Source of the DNA: Caldicellulosiruptor kronotskyensis 2002
Lineage (GTDB): Bacteria; Bacillota; Thermoanaerobacteria; Caldicellulosiruptorales; Caldicellulosiruptoraceae
Direction of reading: 5' to 3'
NCBI RefSeq assembly: GCF_000166775.1
Contig: NC_014720.1
Span: forward strand, 645,501 to 709,500
DNA length: 64,000 nt
The notes under the pieces were generated by a model, which was not told the DNA's origin, did not search any database, and saw only the letters and a list, made by a program, of their open reading frames with translations. The position numbers and the translations under genes were made by a program. Numbering within the stretch: the stretch's first letter is position 1; each line of letters begins with the position of its first letter. Below, one piece after another: positions 59,935 to 64,000 of the stretch.

Positions 59935-60816
59935 GTGAGAATTAGAAGAAGAAGTACTGGCGATATTGTTTTCGACATTTTAAACAATTTGTTTATGCTT
60001 ATAATAGTAATAATTACATTATATCCATTTTATTACATTATAATTTCTTCTTTTAACGATCCTATAGATTTATTAAAAGGTCCTGTATATTTATGGCCTA
60101 GAAAATTTTCAGTGGTCAATTACATATATATTTTTCAAGAGAAGGCTATTTTAAATGCGACGTTTATAACAGTTGCAAGAACAGTAATAGGAAGTGCAAC
60201 AGCTGTATTATTTACTGCTGCATTTGCATATGGTATTTCAAGGAAATGGTTAATAGGAAGAAAGTTATTTATAAAAATGGCGATAGTCACTATGTACTTC
60301 AGTGGAGGATTAATTCCTACATATTTACTTATAACACGTTTTTTAAATTTAGCAGGTAACTTTCTTGTTTTTATTATTCCTAATTTGTTCAATGCTTATA
60401 ATGCGTTTATTATGTATTCATTTTTCAAAGGGATACCTGTCGAAATAGAAGAATCTGCCAAGATAGATGGGGCAAATGATATTATAATCTTTTTTAAATT
60501 GATTCTTCCTCTAAGTTTACCCATACTTGCTACAATTGCTTTGTTTAATGGTGTATGGCATTGGAATTCTTGGTTTGATGCGTTGTTATACGGAGAAGGA
60601 AAATTAGAAACATTACCATTATATTTAGTTAGGGCTATTCAGTCAGCTACTGCAAGTGCAGCAGAAGCTGGGAGATTTGTTTCGACAACAGGTATAACAT
60701 CCACATCTATAAGACTGACTACTATGGTAGTTACTACATTTCCTATAACAATAGTTTATCCATTTCTTCAGAAGTATTTTGTCAAAGGTATAATGATAGG
60801 TGCTTTGAAGGATTAA
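59935..60816 (+). CDS. ABC sugar importer permease, LplC/YtcP type (third importer)
   Basis: A 293-residue second permease. First hydrophobic stretch NLFMLIIVIITLYPFYYIII; EAA loop IEESAKIDGANDIIIFFKL near residue 178; C-terminal KYFVKGIMIGALKD. GTG start after AAGGAGGAG, 24 bases behind the first permease. Confidence 0.9.
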   Translation: MRIRRRSTGDIVFDILNNLFMLIIVIITLYPFYYIIISSFNDPIDLLKGPVYLWPRKFSVVNYIYIFQEKAILNATFITVARTVIGSATAVLFTAAFAYGISRKWLIGRKLFIKMAIVTMYFSGGLIPTYLLITRFLNLAGNFLVFIIPNLFNAYNAFIMYSFFKGIPVEIEESAKIDGANDIIIFFKLILPLSLPILATIALFNGVWHWNSWFDALLYGEGKLETLPLYLVRAIQSATASAAEAGRFVSTTGITSTSIRLTTMVVTTFPITIVYPFLQKYFVKGIMIGALKD

Positions 60817-60868
60817 ATTTTGGTTTATTTGTAGTTTGTTAATTCTGATTAAGGAGGTGATTATAAAT

Positions 60869-60892
60869 ATGTGGCTAAACGATTCATCTTGA
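60869..60892 (+). other. Seven-codon ORF with a perfect ribosome site
   Basis: AAGGAGGTG (60851-60859) followed by ATG 60869 and only MWLNDSS before TGA. It lies in the 185-base gap between the permease and binding-protein genes. It may be a leader peptide, or the start of a lost gene. Confidence 0.35.
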
Positions 60893-61001
60893 TTCGAAGG
60901 TTTATTAATTAAAGGTTTAATGTTTGTTTCAGTATTTGGGAAAAGGCTAAATGATAAAATTTAAAAATTAACAATTTCAGAGAAAAAAGGAGGATGAAAA
61001 A

Positions 61002-62684
61002 ATGAAAAATAAGTATTGCAAATTGATATCAATAATTCTGGTTTTCGCTTTAATAGTTTCTTTAGTCTCCATTGGATATGTTTATAAATATGAGGTTAAA
61101 GCTGCTTCATCTAATAAAACAACAAAGAATATAAAGGTAAAATATTCTTGGCAAAAAGATACCTCGCCTTTTAAATTTGATTTGTATTTTTTTGGTGCAT
61201 GGGGTTCGTTTTATCGTTGGAATGGAACGTTAGTAGAAAAATGGATCACAGAAGCAACTGGTGTTACACCAAATATAATTGTTCCAACGGGTGATGAAAA
61301 ACAGTATCTTAATGTTATGATCGCTTCTAATAATTTGCCTGATGCTATGGTTCTTGAATGGTATGCTCCAGAAACAAAAAGACTGATTAAGGCAGGAAAA
61401 ATTTATTCGGTAAACGAATTATGTCAAAAATATGCACCAGAATTTTGGGATATGATACCAAAAGAAGTAAAAGAATATCACAAATTTGATGATGGTAAGC
61501 TTTATTATATTCCATCGTTCTTCACTACCAAAGAAGAGTATGAACAAGGTTTAGAAAAGCATAACGCAAGACCATTGTTTATTCAAAGAGGAATATATAA
61601 AGCTTTAGGAAATCCAAAAATTAATTCAACAGATGATTTTCTTAATTTACTGAGAACAATAAAGAAAAAGTATCCCAATTTAAAACCATTTGCAATAGAA
61701 CCACCAGTTGATGTTAATCAGTGGGGACTTACAGGAAGCTTAACTTTAGCATTTTTTGCAGGTATTTTTGCTCCAGAAACATATGGTAGAGACATCTATC
61801 TAGATTCAAAAGGAAATATAAAATTTATTTTTGAAAATCAGAATTTTGTTGAGGCTGTAAGATTCTTGAATAAGATTTATAGAGAAGGGTTAATAACATC
61901 ATACGAATTGATGATGAAGCATGAAAATTATCAAGATTTAGTAGAATCAGCTCAATACGCTGTTATAGCTCGATTCCCAATTGATATTTGGAAGCAGCAC
62001 AATCCCAAAATTTTGAAACTTACCAAAGATGAAGGTAGGACATATATGCCATTGCCGTATTTTAAATATAAGGGTAAGAATCCTCAGTTTGCAGGTGGTA
62101 GAGGAGCAGGTTGGGTTGGTTCTATGGTTACAAAAAATGCTAAAAATCCGGGAAGGATAATACGATATTTTGAATATAGTTGGAGCGATGAAGGACAATT
62201 GACAAATCTGTTTGGTAAAAAAGATGTGACATATTATATCGATAAAAATGGAATGCCGAGATACAAACCAGAAGTATTAAAAGAATTACAGGAAAAACCA
62301 GAAACTTTAGATACTAAATATGGATTTGAGAGAAGATTGCTAATGTGGAGATCAAAATGGGCAGGATGGCAAAGAATAGCAATGGCACCCAAGGAATATG
62401 AAGATTACTTAAGATCAGTTGCACGTTATGGTGTAGATATTTGGAATCTAGGTCTTGATAATCTTGACCCGGATCCAACTACTAAAGAAGGAGTTTTTTA
62501 TGCGAAAATCAAAAACATATGGAACAAATATCTTGTACAGATGGTATTAGCTAAAGATGATAATACTTTTAAGAAGGCTTATGAAAGTGCATTGAAAGAA
62601 ATGAAGAATGCAGGCTTAGAGCAGGTAAGAAAAGTTATGTACCAAAACCATTTAAAAGATTTGGCTAAGAAAAAAGGTATGTAA
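61002..62684 (+). CDS. Sugar-binding protein of the third importer, LplA type
   Basis: A 560-residue extracellular solute-binding protein. Residues 1-35 form a Sec signal (LISIILVFALIVSLVSIGYV) with no lipobox Cys. The mature part includes FYRWNGTLVEKWITEATGV and NVMIASNNLPDAMVLEW near residues 70-125, as in LplA-type proteins. ATG after AAAGGAGGA. It follows the two permeases and precedes a GH31 glycosidase, so an alpha-linked oligosaccharide is a likely ligand. Confidence 0.88.
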   Translation: MKNKYCKLISIILVFALIVSLVSIGYVYKYEVKAASSNKTTKNIKVKYSWQKDTSPFKFDLYFFGAWGSFYRWNGTLVEKWITEATGVTPNIIVPTGDEKQYLNVMIASNNLPDAMVLEWYAPETKRLIKAGKIYSVNELCQKYAPEFWDMIPKEVKEYHKFDDGKLYYIPSFFTTKEEYEQGLEKHNARPLFIQRGIYKALGNPKINSTDDFLNLLRTIKKKYPNLKPFAIEPPVDVNQWGLTGSLTLAFFAGIFAPETYGRDIYLDSKGNIKFIFENQNFVEAVRFLNKIYREGLITSYELMMKHENYQDLVESAQYAVIARFPIDIWKQHNPKILKLTKDEGRTYMPLPYFKYKGKNPQFAGGRGAGWVGSMVTKNAKNPGRIIRYFEYSWSDEGQLTNLFGKKDVTYYIDKNGMPRYKPEVLKELQEKPETLDTKYGFERRLLMWRSKWAGWQRIAMAPKEYEDYLRSVARYGVDIWNLGLDNLDPDPTTKEGVFYAKIKNIWNKYLVQMVLAKDDNTFKKAYESALKEMKNAGLEQVRKVMYQNHLKDLAKKKGM

Positions 62685-62690
62685 TTTGTA

Positions 62691-62725
62691 ATTAAGCAGG
62701 GGTTTAAAGCCCCTGCTTAATTTTA
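62691..62725 (+). terminator. Hairpin after the third binding-protein gene
   Basis: ATTAAGCAGGGG (62691-62702) pairs perfectly with CCCCTGCTTAAT (62710-62721), followed by TTTT. It may lower read-through into the GH31 gene 30 bases later. Confidence 0.75.
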
Positions 62726-62751
62726 AAAAATATCGAGGAGGCGTAGAAGAG

Positions 62752-64000
62752 GTGAAACAAAAAAATTCTTTTAAGTATGACATGTTAGATTTTGATTTAC
62801 CTGAAGCCAAAAATGATATTTTATGGATTGCTGAAATGGCTGAAGAAGTATATGAGCAAAGTGATGGTTCTGTGATTATAAAAATACCTTTTCAAGCTCA
62901 AAAGAAAGAAGTGTTTGTTCCAGACAATAGTAAAGAAAAGAAATATTATTATATGGAAGTAAAAGCATATGATGATGCAATTGTAAGGTGTTCTATTTCT
63001 TTTGGTGGAAAGTTTATGGAAGACAATAATAATCCTATGATAGAATGGGCCCCATCGTTAAAGCAAGAAAAACTTTATGTAATAAAAAATAAGAATGGAT
63101 GGGATATAGTAGATGATAATAAAGTTGTAAGAATGAAAGTAAATAATATTAAGAAACCAGTAAGAAAATGGAGTAATTTACATCCTGAACCACAATATTT
63201 TTTTAATGCAAAAATATTTCCTGACGGAATAATAGCTGTATCTTTTTTGGCTAACGATACATTTACGCCAGGTATTGTTGAATCTGTGAGTTTAGGATAT
63301 GTAGAACATGATGGAAAAGCAGATAGGTGTGTTTTTGCGCTTCACTCAGAATATAATGAAAAATTTGCTGGAACAGGGGAGCGATTTGCTCCTATGAATC
63401 TTGCAGGAAAAACAATAATTTTAGAAAATAATGATGCTTTAGGAGTTAATAATCGGAGAGCATATAAAAATGTTCCGTTTTATATATCGAGTAAAGGTTA
63501 TGGGTTACTTATAATGACCTCTGCTCATGTAAGACTTTCATTAGCTGATATATCAACAAGAGCAGTACAAGCCTTAATAGAGGATGATGTATTGGATTTA
63601 TTTTTTATAGGTGGAGGGGAACCAGAAAGAATTATTTACAATTATAGAAGAATTACTGGTTTTCCTCGAAAGGTTCCTGCTTGGTCTTATGGAATATGGA
63701 TGAGTAGAATGTCTTATTTTTCTGCTGAAGAGACTTTAGATGTTGCGAAAAAATTGAGAGAAAATGGATTTCCTTGTGATGTGATTCATTTAGATACTGG
63801 ATGGTTTAAGAAAGATTGGCAGTGTGATTGGGAATTTGATGAAGAGAGGTTTCCAAATCCTCAGGAGTATATTAAGAACATGCATAAAATGGGTTTCAAA
63901 ATTTCTGTTTGGCAGCTTCCTCAAGTTGCGGCTGAAACAAAACATTATAATGTAGCAATAGAAAATAAGTTTATTTCTCGAATAACAAAAATGTCTGAAG
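62752..64000 (+). CDS. GH31 alpha-glycosidase (YicI-like), 3'-truncated by the window edge
   Basis: About 416 residues are visible from GTG 62752 (GAGGAGG ten bases upstream). The N-terminal beta-sandwich contains FAGTGERFAPMNLAGK near residue 205, and the barrel begins with RKVPAWSYGIWMSRMSYFSA near 306. The stretch PCDVIHLDTGWFKKDWQCDW, then EFDEERFPNP, is the typical GH31 substrate-binding segment seen in YicI-type alpha-xylosidases. The catalytic Asp residues lie beyond the window. No signal peptide, so it is an intracellular enzyme acting on sugars from the third importer. Exact specificity is open. Confidence 0.88.
   Translation, partial: MKQKNSFKYDMLDFDLPEAKNDILWIAEMAEEVYEQSDGSVIIKIPFQAQKKEVFVPDNSKEKKYYYMEVKAYDDAIVRCSISFGGKFMEDNNNPMIEWAPSLKQEKLYVIKNKNGWDIVDDNKVVRMKVNNIKKPVRKWSNLHPEPQYFFNAKIFPDGIIAVSFLANDTFTPGIVESVSLGYVEHDGKADRCVFALHSEYNEKFAGTGERFAPMNLAGKTIILENNDALGVNNRRAYKNVPFYISSKGYGLLIMTSAHVRLSLADISTRAVQALIEDDVLDLFFIGGGEPERIIYNYRRITGFPRKVPAWSYGIWMSRMSYFSAEETLDVAKKLRENGFPCDVIHLDTGWFKKDWQCDWEFDEERFPNPQEYIKNMHKMGFKISVWQLPQVAAETKHYNVAIENKFISRITKMSE

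Overview
The window looks like chromosome of a low-GC, Gram-positive, plant-polysaccharide-degrading thermophile, most likely Caldicellulosiruptor or a close relative. This is an inference from A+T-rich DNA, strong AGGAGG-type ribosome sites, SLH-anchored and secreted polysaccharide lyases, sugar ABC importers without a local ATPase gene, and several IS elements. No rRNA or tRNA gene and no CRISPR array was seen.

Region 1 (1-9420) is housekeeping: the 3' part of secA, prfB with its programmed +1 frameshift, a lone cheW-like gene, leuCDB, an aldo/keto reductase with a ferredoxin tail, and rpsF-ssb-rpsR with a structured leader.

Region 2 (9421-28120) is a carbohydrate locus. It holds a GH106-like glycosidase, an LplB/LplC/LplA-type importer, a YetA/PL26-like exo-rhamnogalacturonan lyase candidate, and a GH2 beta-glucuronidase-type gene split by an IS21-family element with a 7-bp target duplication. 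A second operon follows: a dihydroorotate-dehydrogenase-like Fe-S protein, a fumarate-reductase-like flavoprotein, a zinc alcohol dehydrogenase and a Gfo/Idh/MocA oxidoreductase. Its substrate is unknown.

Region 3 (28120-46130) is rhamnogalacturonan attack. A 1789-residue PL11 lyase with three SLH domains faces a second, secreted PL11 gene that carries a one-base frameshift. Then come another importer (binding protein plus two permeases) and a minus-strand trio (GH106-like glycosidase, SGNH esterase, Gfo oxidoreductase) divergent from a LacI-type regulator. Scars of an oxidoreductase gene and an IS256-like transposase lie between them.

Region 4 (46130-52400) is a sugar or polyol operon behind two AAACGTTT operators: gatY-like aldolase, gatD-like dehydrogenase, iron alcohol dehydrogenase, FGGY kinase and gatZ-like aldolase subunit, with no PTS.

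Region 5 (52409-58458) looks like a composite transposon. Two same-direction IS30-family copies flank an M-box magnesium riboswitch, a 43-codon ORF overlapping nested hairpins, and an MgtA-type P-type ATPase. A 14-bp direct repeat borders the whole unit. Region 6 (58459-64000) continues the interrupted sugar locus: a promoter, another AAACGTTT site, a 43-codon remnant of L-fucose isomerase, a third importer, and the start of a GH31 alpha-glycosidase.

The surface lyases would cut the pectin backbone, the importers would bring in oligosaccharides, and the glycosidases, esterase and oxidoreductases would finish degradation inside. The strongest candidates for something undescribed are the double-layered mgtA leader (M-box plus leader-peptide/hairpin) and the four-gene redox operon at 22759-28035.
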